64,000 nt of DNA from Marinomonas balearica (lineage in GTDB: Bacteria > Pseudomonadota > Gammaproteobacteria > Pseudomonadales > Marinomonadaceae), in assembly GCF_004362145.1 (NCBI RefSeq), contig NZ_SNXC01000016.1:62001-126000 (forward strand), written 5' to 3'. The notes below the pieces were generated by a model. That model saw only the letters and a list, made by a program, of their open reading frames with translations. It ran no database searches and was not told where the DNA came from. This document shows positions 30,149-39,357 of this stretch, one piece after another. Numbering within the stretch: position 1 is the first letter of the stretch; each line of letters opens with the position of its first letter. The position numbers and the translations under genes are program-made.

Positions 30149-30853
30149 TTATTTATTTAAGTTTGAATAATCACGAGCCCCAAAAATCGCGGTTCCAACA
30201 CGAACCAAAGAACTGTTAGACGCAATGGCAGCGGGAAGATCATTTGACATGCCTATTGAGAGCGTATCCACCTGCGAGTTTTCTTTAGCAAGTCTCTCAT
30301 AGGCTGCCGCTAAAGGACGATACACGTCAATCTGAGCTTCTTCACTTTCTTGTGGAGCGGGAATTGCCATTAATCCACGAAGGATTATATTAGGTAAAGA
30401 ATTGACTAAATCAACCATCTCACCCAACTCAGCTAAGGTGATTCCAGCTTTAGTCGACTCTTGGCTGATATTAACTTGAATTAAGACATTTAACGGAGGC
30501 ATATTCTCTGGCCTCTGCTCACTCAAGCGTCGCGCTATTTTTTCTCTGTCGACGGTGTGCACCCAATCCATCGTCTCTGCTATTTGTCGAGATTTATTGG
30601 ATTGAATAGGGCCTATAAAATGCCAAACGATTCCCTTATAAGCGGATAAGGCTTCGTGCTTTGCAACAGCCTCTTGGACGTAATTTTCGCCAAAAAGACG
30701 TTGCCCAGCATTATACGCAACAATTATGTCTTCGGTCGGCTTTGTTTTACTGACTGCAAGCAAGCTAATGCTGTTTTGAGGTCGGTGGAAGCGAGTTTCA
30801 AGCTCATTGATGTCTTGCTTAACCCGCAAAAGGTTATCTGAGATGTGAGTCAT
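30149..30853 (-). CDS. yggS: YggS/PLPBP pyridoxal phosphate homeostasis protein
   Basis: Single-domain PLP-binding protein of alanine-racemase fold that keeps free pyridoxal phosphate balanced. The PLP lysine is in LLAVSKTKP, and the other landmarks are FGENYVQEAVAK, WHFIGPIQSNK and the C-terminal SIGMSNDLPAAI followed by VRVGTAIFGAR. An ATG and a GTG are adjacent at the start; AAGG upstream suits either. It begins the proC-yggT group. A pilT gene, often its neighbour, is absent. Confidence 0.95.
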   Translation of the reverse strand: MTHISDNLLRVKQDINELETRFHRPQNSISLLAVSKTKPTEDIIVAYNAGQRLFGENYVQEAVAKHEALSAYKGIVWHFIGPIQSNKSRQIAETMDWVHTVDREKIARRLSEQRPENMPPLNVLIQVNISQESTKAGITLAELGEMVDLVNSLPNIILRGLMAIPAPQESEEAQIDVYRPLAAAYERLAKENSQVDTLSIGMSNDLPAAIASNSSLVRVGTAIFGARDYSNLNK

Positions 30854-30892
30854 CACTCATGCCTTATGAACAAACTCTAGCAAAAAAAAACA

Positions 30893-32005
30893 TTATAGAT
30901 CATAAGCATCGTCCATTGTTTTTAGAAAACGCCCATGATACTCAATGCGATACCCTACTGGCTGATCAACCTTATCGGCAGCGGCGTTTGCAGCAATATA
31001 CAGCGCCTCAAGGTTAGATTGTTCAGGATAAAATGCAACCCCAATACCAACATTGCCACGCAATGAATTGTCTCTTCGAAAGGCCTCGTTTGAGAGTGCT
31101 CGGTATATTTTTTTAGCTATGATCTCAGCGTCGTCTAAGTGTCCGATTCGGACTCCCATCAAAAACACATTCTCGCTGTATCGAGAGATCAAATCATTGT
31201 CTCGCAACGTTTCCTGTAGAGCTGACGATAGACTTCTTAAGCATTCAGTAAATACAGGGCCATGAAGTTTCACACAGATCACAGCGAGGCGTTGAAAGTT
31301 CCTACGGGCATCTTTCAGGATCAGCTCTAGGCTAGTATCAAACATGGCATCGCGTAACAACCCTGTTTGCTCATCATAATGCTCAGAAATAAGCAGTTTG
31401 CGGTCTGCGTTTTTCCTTTCAAAGCCCGCTTTGATCCATTTCCCCATCCCTTTTAAGCTCTGCTCAACCATAAACTCTGTGATATTTTCAGACAATGTTT
31501 CATGGTCAAAGAACAAGGCAACGGTCAGCCAGTTTCCATCATGGTCTTGAACACTGTGCATCCAGCATCCCGCAATGCCTTCTTCGGTAAGAAATTTATG
31601 CCAATCAAACCAGTCAGATTGACTACTGATGTTATCAACACGGACAAACGGACGCGAAGGGCTGGCAGCAAAAGTCAGCAAGGCTTGCGGAATATTATCG
31701 ACTTCACCGATGGTGTTGCAGACGATGTTAGACCACTCTTTATGATTCTCAACTCGCCAGTGAGCTAAGTCTTTATCGCACCATAATAAGCACGGCCTCA
31801 CACGGGGGAAAAAACGCTTAAAATTATCCACCAACGCAGATAACAAAGAATCTTGACGTGCTCCTCGTGCAACCATGTAAAGCAGTTCTTCTTCCTGCTT
31901 TCTCACATTACTGATGAAATCAAGCTCTAGCTTTAAGCGATCAATATCCTCGGCTTCAGACCTACTCGAAGAGGATTGCAATAGCTCTGACGAATTGTCT
32001 ACCAT
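30893..32005 (-). CDS. GAF-like plus degenerate GGDEF domain protein
   Basis: A soluble 370-residue protein. Residues 40-195 resemble a GAF sensor (LLYMVARGARQDSLL, then CWMHSVQDHDGNWLTVALFF). Residues 205-355 are laid out as a GGDEF domain with DEQTGLLRDAMFDTSL at the front and VGIGVAFYPEQSN at the back. The catalytic loop, however, reads RYSENVF at 275-281, so GGDEF is replaced by SENVF. Diguanylate cyclase activity is therefore unlikely; it may bind nucleotide or protein as a receptor. It stands alone between yggS and pyrC'. Confidence 0.8.
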   Translation of the reverse strand: MVDNSSELLQSSSSRSEAEDIDRLKLELDFISNVRKQEEELLYMVARGARQDSLLSALVDNFKRFFPRVRPCLLWCDKDLAHWRVENHKEWSNIVCNTIGEVDNIPQALLTFAASPSRPFVRVDNISSQSDWFDWHKFLTEEGIAGCWMHSVQDHDGNWLTVALFFDHETLSENITEFMVEQSLKGMGKWIKAGFERKNADRKLLISEHYDEQTGLLRDAMFDTSLELILKDARRNFQRLAVICVKLHGPVFTECLRSLSSALQETLRDNDLISRYSENVFLMGVRIGHLDDAEIIAKKIYRALSNEAFRRDNSLRGNVGIGVAFYPEQSNLEALYIAANAAADKVDQPVGYRIEYHGRFLKTMDDAYDL

Positions 32006-32256
32006 GTACGTTTAACAGCCTTATTAGTTCATATTACTCATAGGTTAATATGCTCAAATTAAAAGTAAAGAAGTGAAGCAGATCAAGAACACCTCAAGAC
32101 TAAAATGCATTAACATTAAACATATTGACTATTTAGACAAGAAACCTATAAGTAACATTTTGTATACAAATAAGCCACTTTGTTACACTAAATCTTGGTA
32201 AGTTTTAATTTTTTTGCACACTCAGTAAATTTATTATCGACGACAAAAGTGCAAAC

Positions 32257-33537
32257 TTAACCACTAAAGCTATAAATACACTGCCCTGATACATAAGTTT
32301 GCGTTACACGTCCGGTCAATTCAATTCCATCAAAAGCAGAATTGTGCCCCTTTGAACGTCGAACATCGTCACTCCATGTCCAGCTCTGAGTGCTGTCAAA
32401 TAGGATGAAATCTGCAAAACTACCCGGTTTTAACGACCCTGCCTCTAATCCAAAACACGATGCGGGGCCAGACGTTAAGGTTTTCAAAACATCCGTTAAG
32501 CTCAAATCGCCCTCATCCATCAATTGCAAAGCGAGTGGCAATAGAATTTCAACATTCGCCATGCCCGGCTCAGTCGCCGCAAATGGCGCGATTTTTGCCA
32601 TTTTTTCATGTGGCTGATGATCGGAACAAATAGCACTAATAGCGCCTTGCTTGATGCCTTCAATTAACGTTAGGCGATCATTTTCTCCGCGAAGAGGAGG
32701 GATCACATGAAATTGACCATCGAATTCATTTAACACTTCATCCGTCAATAACAGGTTATGAAGTGCAACATCCGCAGTGACCGGTAAACCCGATGCCTGA
32801 GCATCAGCAATCATTTCAACAGACTTAGCACAGGACAGTCGAGCGAAGTGCGCACGCACACCCGTCTTCTCAATTAAAAGAAGATCACGCATTAGTGCGA
32901 TGGTTTCCGCAGTTTCTGGAATGCCGGCTAAACCGTGTATTGTAGACATCATGCCTTCGTGCGCACATCCACCTTCAGACAAGCTTGACTCATCAGGGTG
33001 AAACACCACCAATAAATCGTGCGTTGCAGCGTATTCTAACGCGCGAGAAAGTACCAAAGTATTGCGCATGGGGCGTCTGTGATTTGAAAGCGCTACACAG
33101 CCCGCATCCGTCAACGCAACCATATTGCTAAGATGTCCGCCCTCTAAACCTTGAGTTAACGCACCAATAGGAAATACATTAACCATTCCAGCTTGATCCG
33201 CTTTGTCTTGAATCAATGCTGCAACGGCCGGTGTATCTACAATAGGGTTCGTATCAGGAGGGCAAACAAGTGTCGTAACACCACCCGAAATTGCGGCACG
33301 ACCTTCGGTAGCAATATTACCTTTTTGTGTATATCCAGGCTCACGCAAAGCGACTGCAACGTCTACCAACCCCGGCAGCACCCATTGCCCACCAGCATCA
33401 ATAACCTCAGCCTCTTCAAAGCCATCCGGAACCTCACCTAGACCGACCACTTTGTGATCATCAATAAATAGGTCTATGGTTGCATCAAGGTCTTGGCTTG
33501 GGTCGATTACACGACCATTAATAATGCGAAGTTTCAT
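32257..33537 (-). CDS. pyrC': Dihydroorotase-like PyrC' (inactive homologue)
   Basis: Amidohydrolase-fold protein of 426 residues related to class I dihydroorotase. The metal motif DxHxHxRE reads DVAVALRE at 59-66, so both zinc histidines (61 and 63) are alanine. The later positions are also altered (FHPDESS, AHFARLSC), while SDHQPHE remains. In Pseudomonas such a PyrC' is not an enzyme but a required structural partner of PyrB in the ATCase dodecamer. It follows pyrB with one base between stop and start, supporting the same role. A functional pyrC must be elsewhere. Confidence 0.9.
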   Translation of the reverse strand: MKLRIINGRVIDPSQDLDATIDLFIDDHKVVGLGEVPDGFEEAEVIDAGGQWVLPGLVDVAVALREPGYTQKGNIATEGRAAISGGVTTLVCPPDTNPIVDTPAVAALIQDKADQAGMVNVFPIGALTQGLEGGHLSNMVALTDAGCVALSNHRRPMRNTLVLSRALEYAATHDLLVVFHPDESSLSEGGCAHEGMMSTIHGLAGIPETAETIALMRDLLLIEKTGVRAHFARLSCAKSVEMIADAQASGLPVTADVALHNLLLTDEVLNEFDGQFHVIPPLRGENDRLTLIEGIKQGAISAICSDHQPHEKMAKIAPFAATEPGMANVEILLPLALQLMDEGDLSLTDVLKTLTSGPASCFGLEAGSLKPGSFADFILFDSTQSWTWSDDVRRSKGHNSAFDGIELTGRVTQTYVSGQCIYSFSG

Positions 33538-33538
33538 C

Positions 33539-34540
33539 TTATGCTTCTACTCCCAGTCCACCTTGTTGTTCTTGCACTTGACCACTCATTGACATCGACA
33601 ACACCGCCATACGTACCGCGATCCCATTCGTAACCTGATCAAGAATCACAGATCGATCGCTGTCCGCCACTTCTGACGAAATCTCAACACCACGGTTGAT
33701 TGGTCCTGGGTGCATTACAATGGCATCCGGTTTTGCCCAAGACAAAGCCTCTTCTGTCAAACCATACAGTCTGTAAAATTCACTTTCACTGGGCAGCAGT
33801 GCGCCAGACATTCGCTCTTTTTGAAGACGCAACATCACCACGACATCGACATCATCGAGTCCAGCAGACATATCATGACAAATCGTGGCACCTAAATCGG
33901 CAAAATAAGAAGGCACCAAGGTCTTAGGCCCAACTAAACGTACATCCTCTACGCCTAACGTAGTCAGAGCATGTATTTGAGATCGCGCCACACGCGAATG
34001 AAGAATGTCGCCCACAATGGCCACTTTCAATCCTTCAAACTGCCCTTTATTACGACGTATCGTGAGCATATCTAACATGGCTTGCGTTGGATGTGCATGG
34101 CGACCATCTCCAGCATTGATGATCGCAACGTTTGGCGTGCAATGTTCCGCAATAAAGTGTGCTGCACCACTGTCTGAGTGACGAACAACAAACATATCAC
34201 TTTGCATCGCTTCAAGGTTTTGCAAGGTGTCCAACAAGGATTCACCTTTTGATGTCGCTGACGTTTCTATATTCAAGTTAATGACATCGGCAGACAGACG
34301 CTTAGCAGCTAATTCAAAGGTCGTTCGAGTTCGAGTGGAATTTTCAAAGAATAGGTTTACAACCGTCTTCCCTCGAAGAAGAGGGACTTTCTTAACCGAT
34401 TGTTCCCCCATTGATAGGAATGAATCAGCTCGATCAAGAATCTCAGTAAGAATGGTTTTATTAAGTCCATCTAACGTTAAAAAGTGCTTTAGCTGACCAT
34501 GTTCGTTCAATTGTAACGCCCTAGGGTCGGATCGCATCAT
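33539..34540 (-). CDS. pyrB: Aspartate carbamoyltransferase catalytic chain
   Basis: Makes carbamoyl aspartate from carbamoyl phosphate and aspartate, first committed step of pyrimidine synthesis. The carbamoyl phosphate loop [19 protein letters not shown] and the [11 protein letters not shown] motif are intact. At 333 residues it has the N-terminal extension seen in the Pseudomonas type that assembles with PyrC' and has no PyrI regulatory chain. GAGGAAAG precedes the two possible ATG codons. A structured leader of more than 200 bases separates it from pyrR. Confidence 0.96.
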   Translation of the reverse strand: MMRSDPRALQLNEHGQLKHFLTLDGLNKTILTEILDRADSFLSMGEQSVKKVPLLRGKTVVNLFFENSTRTRTTFELAAKRLSADVINLNIETSATSKGESLLDTLQNLEAMQSDMFVVRHSDSGAAHFIAEHCTPNVAIINAGDGRHAHPTQAMLDMLTIRRNKGQFEGLKVAIVGDILHSRVARSQIHALTTLGVEDVRLVGPKTLVPSYFADLGATICHDMSAGLDDVDVVVMLRLQKERMSGALLPSESEFYRLYGLTEEALSWAKPDAIVMHPGPINRGVEISSEVADSDRSVILDQVTNGIAVRMAVLSMSMSGQVQEQQGGLGVEA

Positions 34541-34564
34541 AATTTGCTTTCCTCAAACTGCAAT

Positions 34565-34581
34565 ACAGTATTCATTACTGT
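34565..34581 (-). promoter_or_regulatory. Palindrome just before the pyrB ribosome-binding site
   Basis: ACAGTA and TACTGT form a 6-bp inverted repeat around TTCAT, centred 33 bases before the pyrB start codon. It could be a hairpin in the leader RNA or an operator. Confidence 0.4.
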
Positions 34582-34592
34582 GTAGATAGGAA

Positions 34593-34668
34593 AATGCCCA
34601 GCGTTGCTTGGTCTCATTTGACAGGGCAAATTGCCACTGACACGTTAACCACTACTGGGCATTAGTGG
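34593..34668 (-). promoter_or_regulatory. Possible structured leader of pyrB
   Basis: In transcript order a hairpin CCACTA / TAGTGG (34649-34668) carries the loop ATGCCCAG. A small stem GGCAA / TTGCC follows (34625-34635). Then CTGGGCATT at 34593-34601 is a perfect 9-base complement of AATGCCCAG, which includes the first loop (34655-34663). The loop can therefore pair with the downstream segment as a pseudoknot or exclude the hairpin. No known riboswitch was recognised. The segment is also compatible with pyrimidine-dependent attenuation. Confidence 0.45.
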
Positions 34669-34756
34669 CGTTTCTATTCACCACATGTTTATACCTATAT
34701 TGTCGTACGTGACGTACAAAAAATAAAGCTAGATTAATCGCTTTAAGGCGTTTCAG

Positions 34757-35266
34757 TTACTTTGTTTCAATTATTGACACTGTAAGGGGGTTAGGCCCAT
34801 TCAACTTGACTCTTTGGTCAGGAGATAGTGTCAGTTTTTCCCCTACGATGTCCGCTTGAATAGGCAACTCCCGGCTGTTTAAATCATAAAGAATCGCCAA
34901 TGAAATACTCGCAGGTCTGCCAAAATCAAATATTTCATTCATGGCTGCTCGGACCGTTCGCCCCGACATCAAAACATCATCCACTAGAATCACATGACGA
35001 TTTTCTAATGCAGGTAATTGGGTATGACCGACTTTTGGATTCAACCCTGCTTTTGTGAAATCGTCTCGATAAAACGTAATGTCCAGAGTTGCTAAAGGCT
35101 CTGGTGTTTTTACACTATCGATCAACTCGTTCGCCACCCAGACACCACCAGAATGTATACCAACTAGTACAGGGTTTTCGATTTCCTTATCCTGACAATA
35201 CTTGGCAATCTGGCTTTTCATTGATGTAAGTGCTTTGTCTAAATCCAAGTTCATTAATGCTGTCAC
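34757..35266 (-). CDS. pyrR: Pyrimidine operon regulator / uracil phosphoribosyltransferase PyrR
   Basis: A type I phosphoribosyltransferase fold protein, which in other bacteria binds pyr mRNA in response to UMP and can convert uracil to UMP. The PRPP loop VILVDDVLMSGRTVRAAMNEI is conserved, as are GIHSGGVWVANEL and DITFYRDDF near the N-terminus. Length is 169. It lies in the yqgE-ruvX-pyrR-pyrB-pyrC' order known from Pseudomonas. Whether it is mainly regulator or enzyme cannot be told from the sequence. Confidence 0.94.
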   Translation of the reverse strand: MTALMNLDLDKALTSMKSQIAKYCQDKEIENPVLVGIHSGGVWVANELIDSVKTPEPLATLDITFYRDDFTKAGLNPKVGHTQLPALENRHVILVDDVLMSGRTVRAAMNEIFDFGRPASISLAILYDLNSRELPIQADIVGEKLTLSPDQRVKLNGPNPLTVSIIETK

Positions 35267-35276
35267 CTTGTTTCAT

Positions 35277-35756
35277 TCACTGTGTAAACTGCTCAGAAAA
35301 CCACGTTTCTAGAATCAACTGAGCGGCTAACCCATCAACTGAGTTTTCTTTAAAGTTCCGATTCCCACCTTGGGAAATGACCTGACCTTTGGCATCGTAC
35401 GACGACAATCTCTCATCCATCATATGGTAAGGTTGGTTGTAGCGTCCATGTAATCTTTTAGCAAATTTACGCGCTCTTTGACACATCTCATTTTCAGTAC
35501 CATCCATATTCAGTGGGAGCCCTACAACAAAACAATCTGGCTCCCATTCCTTGACTAACTTCTCTATAACATCCCAGTTAGGAATGCCTTCATTGGCTTT
35601 TAATGGCGACAACGGGCGTGCAGACATTGTGAAGCTTTGCCCGATAGCAACACCAATTCGAGAGGTGCCAAAATCAAACCCCAATACAGTTTGAGCTGTA
35701 TTGGGGTTTGAAGTATTCGTTTGCTCATCTTGTGATGAAGATGATTTTTCTATCAT
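35277..35756 (-). CDS. ruvX: RuvX/YqgF family RNase H-fold nuclease
   Basis: Resolvase-like nuclease implicated in maturation of 16S rRNA (also called YqgF). The fold is seen in LGFDFGTSRIGVAIGQS, VGLPLNMDGTENEMCQRARKFAKRL, MMDERLSSYDAK and the C-terminal VDGLAAQLILETW. It has about 20 extra polar residues at the N-terminus. The gene begins on the base next to the yqgE stop, so the two are surely co-transcribed. Confidence 0.93.
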   Translation of the reverse strand: MIEKSSSSQDEQTNTSNPNTAQTVLGFDFGTSRIGVAIGQSFTMSARPLSPLKANEGIPNWDVIEKLVKEWEPDCFVVGLPLNMDGTENEMCQRARKFAKRLHGRYNQPYHMMDERLSSYDAKGQVISQGGNRNFKENSVDGLAAQLILETWFSEQFTQ

Positions 35757-36323
35757 TTAACTGTGTCCCATATCCGGAGATAACCAAGTCATGTCGACCC
35801 CAAGCACTTTAGTCGCAGCGCTAAACTGCATGTCACTCGGAGTATTAAATAATACGTCTAAGTCGGCCTCACATACCAGCCAATCATTATTCGCAATTTC
35901 ATTTTCTAACTGCCCTTCATCCCAACCGGCACAGCCCAGTGCAATTCGGTAAGACGAAGGACCATTTCCAACGGCGATGTTTTCAAGTGTTTCCAGAGCC
36001 GCTGACAAATTAATTTCTTCCGTAACACACAGTGAATTGCCCCAGCTTTTATCTGACGTATGCAATATAAAGCCACGCTCAGATTCCACCGGGCCGCCTA
36101 CATAAATGGGTTCTGAAGCTAATCTAGGGGCTTCTACTTTCATTCCCAGATGGTCTGCTAACTCAGTAAAATCGATACTGGAGGGGCGGTTAATAATAAT
36201 ACCCATCGCACCTTCTTCTGTATGTTCACAAAGGTACACCACGGTATGTTCGAAGTTAGGGTCATTCAAATGTGGCATTGAGATCAAAAAATAGTTCTTT
36301 AAAGACTGGAATGTATTATTCAT
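35757..36323 (-). CDS. yqgE: UPF0301 protein YqgE/AlgH
   Basis: A 188-residue protein of the AlgH family, named after its effect on alginate in Pseudomonas; its molecular function is unresolved. The landmarks are the N-terminal NYFLISMPHLNDPNFEHTVV, EEGAMGIIINRPS, VYVGGPV-like (IYVGGPVESERGFILH) and ALGCAGWDEGQLENEI. It is the first gene of the ruvX-pyr group, with a long upstream gap. Confidence 0.94.
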   Translation of the reverse strand: MNNTFQSLKNYFLISMPHLNDPNFEHTVVYLCEHTEEGAMGIIINRPSSIDFTELADHLGMKVEAPRLASEPIYVGGPVESERGFILHTSDKSWGNSLCVTEEINLSAALETLENIAVGNGPSSYRIALGCAGWDEGQLENEIANNDWLVCEADLDVLFNTPSDMQFSAATKVLGVDMTWLSPDMGHS

Positions 36324-36844
36324 AAACTACCCTCTATATTGTTAGACGAAAAAACATATCGTCAGGGTCAATTTTTTTAACTACCTCTATAAAAACAATC
36401 TTATAAATTTCAATAAGCACTTCCAAGTGCGCGATCATTGAGACGCCGTCCATAAATCGCAGTATAGGCTAAGCTTGAGATAACCCCATAAGAAATAGTG
36501 TATTTTTTCTTAAACCGGGCTTAGCACTTCAAATCGAGGCTAAATCGCTATAACATGACCATTCGGACAAATTTGTTTTAAACCAAACGAGTAAGCCCTC
36601 AATGTTTTCAGTAACCATCAAACATCATTTACAGAATGAGAAAACCAACTCACTTGGTTTCACATTCTGCGGAAAAAGTATGGTTATGTCATTTTGGTCT
36701 CATCACTATCAGGCCGAAACGGTAGATCTACGTTACTTTTTCCATAATGGCTGGTCATCCTAGCGTTTCTGTTTTTTCCCTAACAACTAAACAATAACGA
36801 CCATTCTGAGGATTGACTCAGAGCCTGTATTTAGGATTAAAACC
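36324..36844. other. Divergent intergenic region of yqgE and the 2OG oxygenase
   Basis: About 520 bases without a credible gene. It holds one long imperfect hairpin (listed separately). Promoters for both flanking genes must be here, but no convincing -35/-10 pair was seen. No tRNA, repeat array or terminator with a T-run was recognised. Confidence 0.5.
36632..36669. repeat. Two-part inverted repeat upstream of the 2OG oxygenase
   Basis: CAGAATG (36632-36638) pairs with CATTCTG (36663-36669). Inside it, AAACCAA (36642-36648) pairs with TTGGTTT (36654-36660), leaving a 5-base loop and a small internal loop. No T-run follows on either strand, so a terminator is unlikely. Confidence 0.5.
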
Positions 36845-37684
36845 ATGAAATTAGAAGCAGTAGACTACCAAAGCCCTAACGCCGCAGAAGAATTTGTAAC
36901 CTCCCTTCGTGAAACTGGGTTTGGTGTACTTAAAAATCACCCTATTCGCCAAGAGCTCGTCTCATCTATCTATGCGAATTGGCAGACTTTTTTCGACAGC
37001 AACGAAAAGGAAAACTATCGCTATAATGTCGGAACGCAAGACGGGTACTTCCCGCCAGATGTGTCCGAAACAGCCAAAGGCCACACGAAAAAAGACATTA
37101 AAGAATATTTCCACTACTACCCATGGGGGCAATGCCCAGAAACGCATAAAACTCAGCTGGCTCAGTATTACAGCGAAGCTAACTCTCTTGCGGAAGAGCT
37201 ATTAAAATGGGTTGAAGAATATACGCCCGCAGATATCGCTCAGAATTACTCACAGCCGCTTTCCAGTATGATTGAGAGCAGTGATCAAACGCTATTGCGC
37301 GTTCTCCATTACCCGCCATTAAAGGGAGATGAAGAGCTAGGAGCTATTCGAGCAGGAGCTCATGAAGATATAAACTTGCTCACCGTTCTACCATCGGCAA
37401 ACGAGCCCGGTCTTCAAGTCAAAACAAAAGAAGGCGGTTGGATGGACGTTCCATGTGACTTCGGCACGCTTATCGTTAACATCGGAGACATGCTCCAAGA
37501 AGCATCAGCAGGTTATTTCCCTTCAACGTCACACCGAGTTATTAACCCTGACGGCTCAGATAAGACGAAATCCCGTATTTCATTGCCGTTATTTTTGCAC
37601 CCAAAACCCGAAGTCGTTCTATCCGAGCGTCATACAGCAGGCAGCTACTTACACGAACGATTAGTAGAGCTCGGCGTTATTTAA
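36845..37684 (+). CDS. 2-oxoglutarate/Fe(II)-dependent oxygenase, isopenicillin N synthase-like
   Basis: A 279-residue non-heme iron oxygenase of the IPNS/2OG superfamily. The iron ligands are His173 and Asp175 (AHEDINLLT) and His230 (TSHRV), and the 2OG-binding pair is Arg244 and Ser246 (SRISLPLF). The N-terminal half has the DIOX_N features GFGVLKNHPI and KENYRY. Substrate unknown: the superfamily includes antibiotic, ethylene and small-molecule hydroxylases. It is flanked by genes on the opposite strand and appears monocistronic. Confidence 0.87.
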   Translation: MKLEAVDYQSPNAAEEFVTSLRETGFGVLKNHPIRQELVSSIYANWQTFFDSNEKENYRYNVGTQDGYFPPDVSETAKGHTKKDIKEYFHYYPWGQCPETHKTQLAQYYSEANSLAEELLKWVEEYTPADIAQNYSQPLSSMIESSDQTLLRVLHYPPLKGDEELGAIRAGAHEDINLLTVLPSANEPGLQVKTKEGGWMDVPCDFGTLIVNIGDMLQEASAGYFPSTSHRVINPDGSDKTKSRISLPLFLHPKPEVVLSERHTAGSYLHERLVELGVI

Positions 37685-37694
37685 CATCACTGTA

Positions 37695-37735
37695 GACAGT
37701 AGCGCGGTTTATTAAACCCACTTCGCGCTACTGTC
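37695..37735. terminator. Hairpin between convergent genes, probable shared terminator
   Basis: GACAGTAGCGCG (37695-37706) pairs perfectly with CGCGCTACTGTC (37724-37735), and a nested GGTTT / AAACC can form in the loop. It lies between the convergent oxygenase and damX genes. There is no T-run, so it may instead block exonuclease or be a repeat-type palindrome. Confidence 0.5.
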
Positions 37736-37755
37736 CAGACGATGCAGTAAAGGTA

Positions 37756-39291
37756 TTAATTACCGGCTTTTGCAATATCTTGCTGAATACCACGAACACT
37801 GCGTGCCCAAGGGTTCAGGCTGCGTAAATCATTAGGCAAACCTTCAACAGCCGCTATCGCCTCACTGCGATTTCGGTAGCTGCCATACAAAACGACAAAC
37901 CACTCTTTTCCTTTGTGAATCGCTTTAAAATAGCTGAATTCGTCAATGCTACCTTGATCACGAATAAAGTCTTGTACCGTACTTAAGTTATGCGTTCCTA
38001 AAAGTTGCAAGGTATAACGTGTTGGAGTCTGAGTTTTCCAAAACTGCGTTTTATCAAACGGATTCTTTTTCACGGCAACAACTTTAGGTTCCACTTTTTT
38101 ATCAACAGCTTGCGTCGAAACTGTCTGCGCTAGAGGACGGTTATTTTGCGTTACGGGTGTGGTTTGTCGAACGGGTGCGACAGCGACACTCGCAGATTCA
38201 AATGACGGAGTGTCTTCGCCAACAGTTGGTTGCAGCACGTCCGCTGGAATCGGCGGTAATTCAACAGGTGCATCCGCCTTTAGCTTGCGCTGCATATCTT
38301 CGATTCGACGTATCGTTTCACTGTTGCTCTGACGAACGCCCCCCGATGATGCTGCAATAGGCGGAATCGATTCAGAAACGCTGGACGACGGTCCCTCACT
38401 GTCGTCGCTAAACAACACCATGATTAAAATGCCCAGCATTACAACCGACAACAAAGCCATATGAACTAAGGGAAACCCTAAACTTAGGCTGAATTTACGT
38501 TTGCTTTTTACCTTACCCGTGGGGCCCATCCCCATCAATGTTAGAGCAATTTCATTAATTCGCCCGGGCTGACCACCAGATTCCTGATAAATGGATTTTA
38601 TCTGCTTATCGCTAAAAGGAAGATTTATTCCACCGCCTACCGCTCTCACACGGTGTAAGAGGTACGCCTTTGTTTGTTCAAACGAAAAAGGTTCCAACGT
38701 CAGGACATGACTAAGCTGCTCATAACGGCTGGTTTGGTATTGGTCCAGGTTTCTGGCTATTGAAGAATCGCTAAACAGAGCCACATGGGGCACTTCTTGT
38801 GCTTCCGTTGCGAGAGACATCATGTCCATCAACATGATAATGGCGTCTGTATTCAGCTCTTCTGCATTATCAATCATGATAATAGCTTTACTACCAGAGC
38901 CTTCCAACTCATGAGCAAACTTTAGAAGAGGACCGAACGACGTTCTCGATTCCACATTGGGTAAGACATCAGCAAACCCAGTATATATGGCTTCAAGCAG
39001 CTGACCCGCGGTCATCAACATGGTCGCTTTCACACGGCTGATTGCAGCGATGTCTTCTTGTGTGCGAATAAACTCGTCCAGAAAACGCGTTTTACCGCTG
39101 CCTTTTCCACCCTCAATAATAGAAAGTAGATTGCTGTAACGACTCAAATGTTCGAGTAGAGCCAGTTGTTGATTACGTTCTTCTGAGGCAAAGAAAGCCC
39201 CCCCTTCTTGACTGAAAGGGTTTCTCAGCATGACTTTTGGCTGCTGGTCAAGAGCATCCTCTAGATCAAACTGAAAGCTGGTCTCTGCCAT
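37756..39291 (-). CDS. damX: DamX-like cell-division protein: AAA ATPase plus SPOR
   Basis: Inner-membrane protein with a cytoplasmic ATPase and a periplasmic peptidoglycan-binding end. Walker A is GGKGSGKT near residue 65 and Walker B is IIMIDNAEE near 140. A membrane segment (VHMALLSVVMLGILIMVLF) lies near 275-295. A proline-rich linker leads to a SPOR domain over the last 80 residues (RYTLQLLG to ARSVRGIQQ). SPOR domains bind denuded septal glycan. It has 511 residues and follows aroB, the same order as aroK-aroB-damX in E. coli and Pseudomonas. Confidence 0.92.
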   Translation of the reverse strand: MAETSFQFDLEDALDQQPKVMLRNPFSQEGGAFFASEERNQQLALLEHLSRYSNLLSIIEGGKGSGKTRFLDEFIRTQEDIAAISRVKATMLMTAGQLLEAIYTGFADVLPNVESRTSFGPLLKFAHELEGSGSKAIIMIDNAEELNTDAIIMLMDMMSLATEAQEVPHVALFSDSSIARNLDQYQTSRYEQLSHVLTLEPFSFEQTKAYLLHRVRAVGGGINLPFSDKQIKSIYQESGGQPGRINEIALTLMGMGPTGKVKSKRKFSLSLGFPLVHMALLSVVMLGILIMVLFSDDSEGPSSSVSESIPPIAASSGGVRQSNSETIRRIEDMQRKLKADAPVELPPIPADVLQPTVGEDTPSFESASVAVAPVRQTTPVTQNNRPLAQTVSTQAVDKKVEPKVVAVKKNPFDKTQFWKTQTPTRYTLQLLGTHNLSTVQDFIRDQGSIDEFSYFKAIHKGKEWFVVLYGSYRNRSEAIAAVEGLPNDLRSLNPWARSVRGIQQDIAKAGN

Positions 39292-39357
39292 AGACTTCTC
39301 TACTCCTTCGAAGGCTGCTTATTAGCGGCGCAAATGCACCGCATACAGTGGCTGTTT

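Noticed and set aside
30857..30892. Nine-T run after the GGDEF gene as a terminator
   Set aside because: No inverted repeat precedes the T-run on the minus strand.
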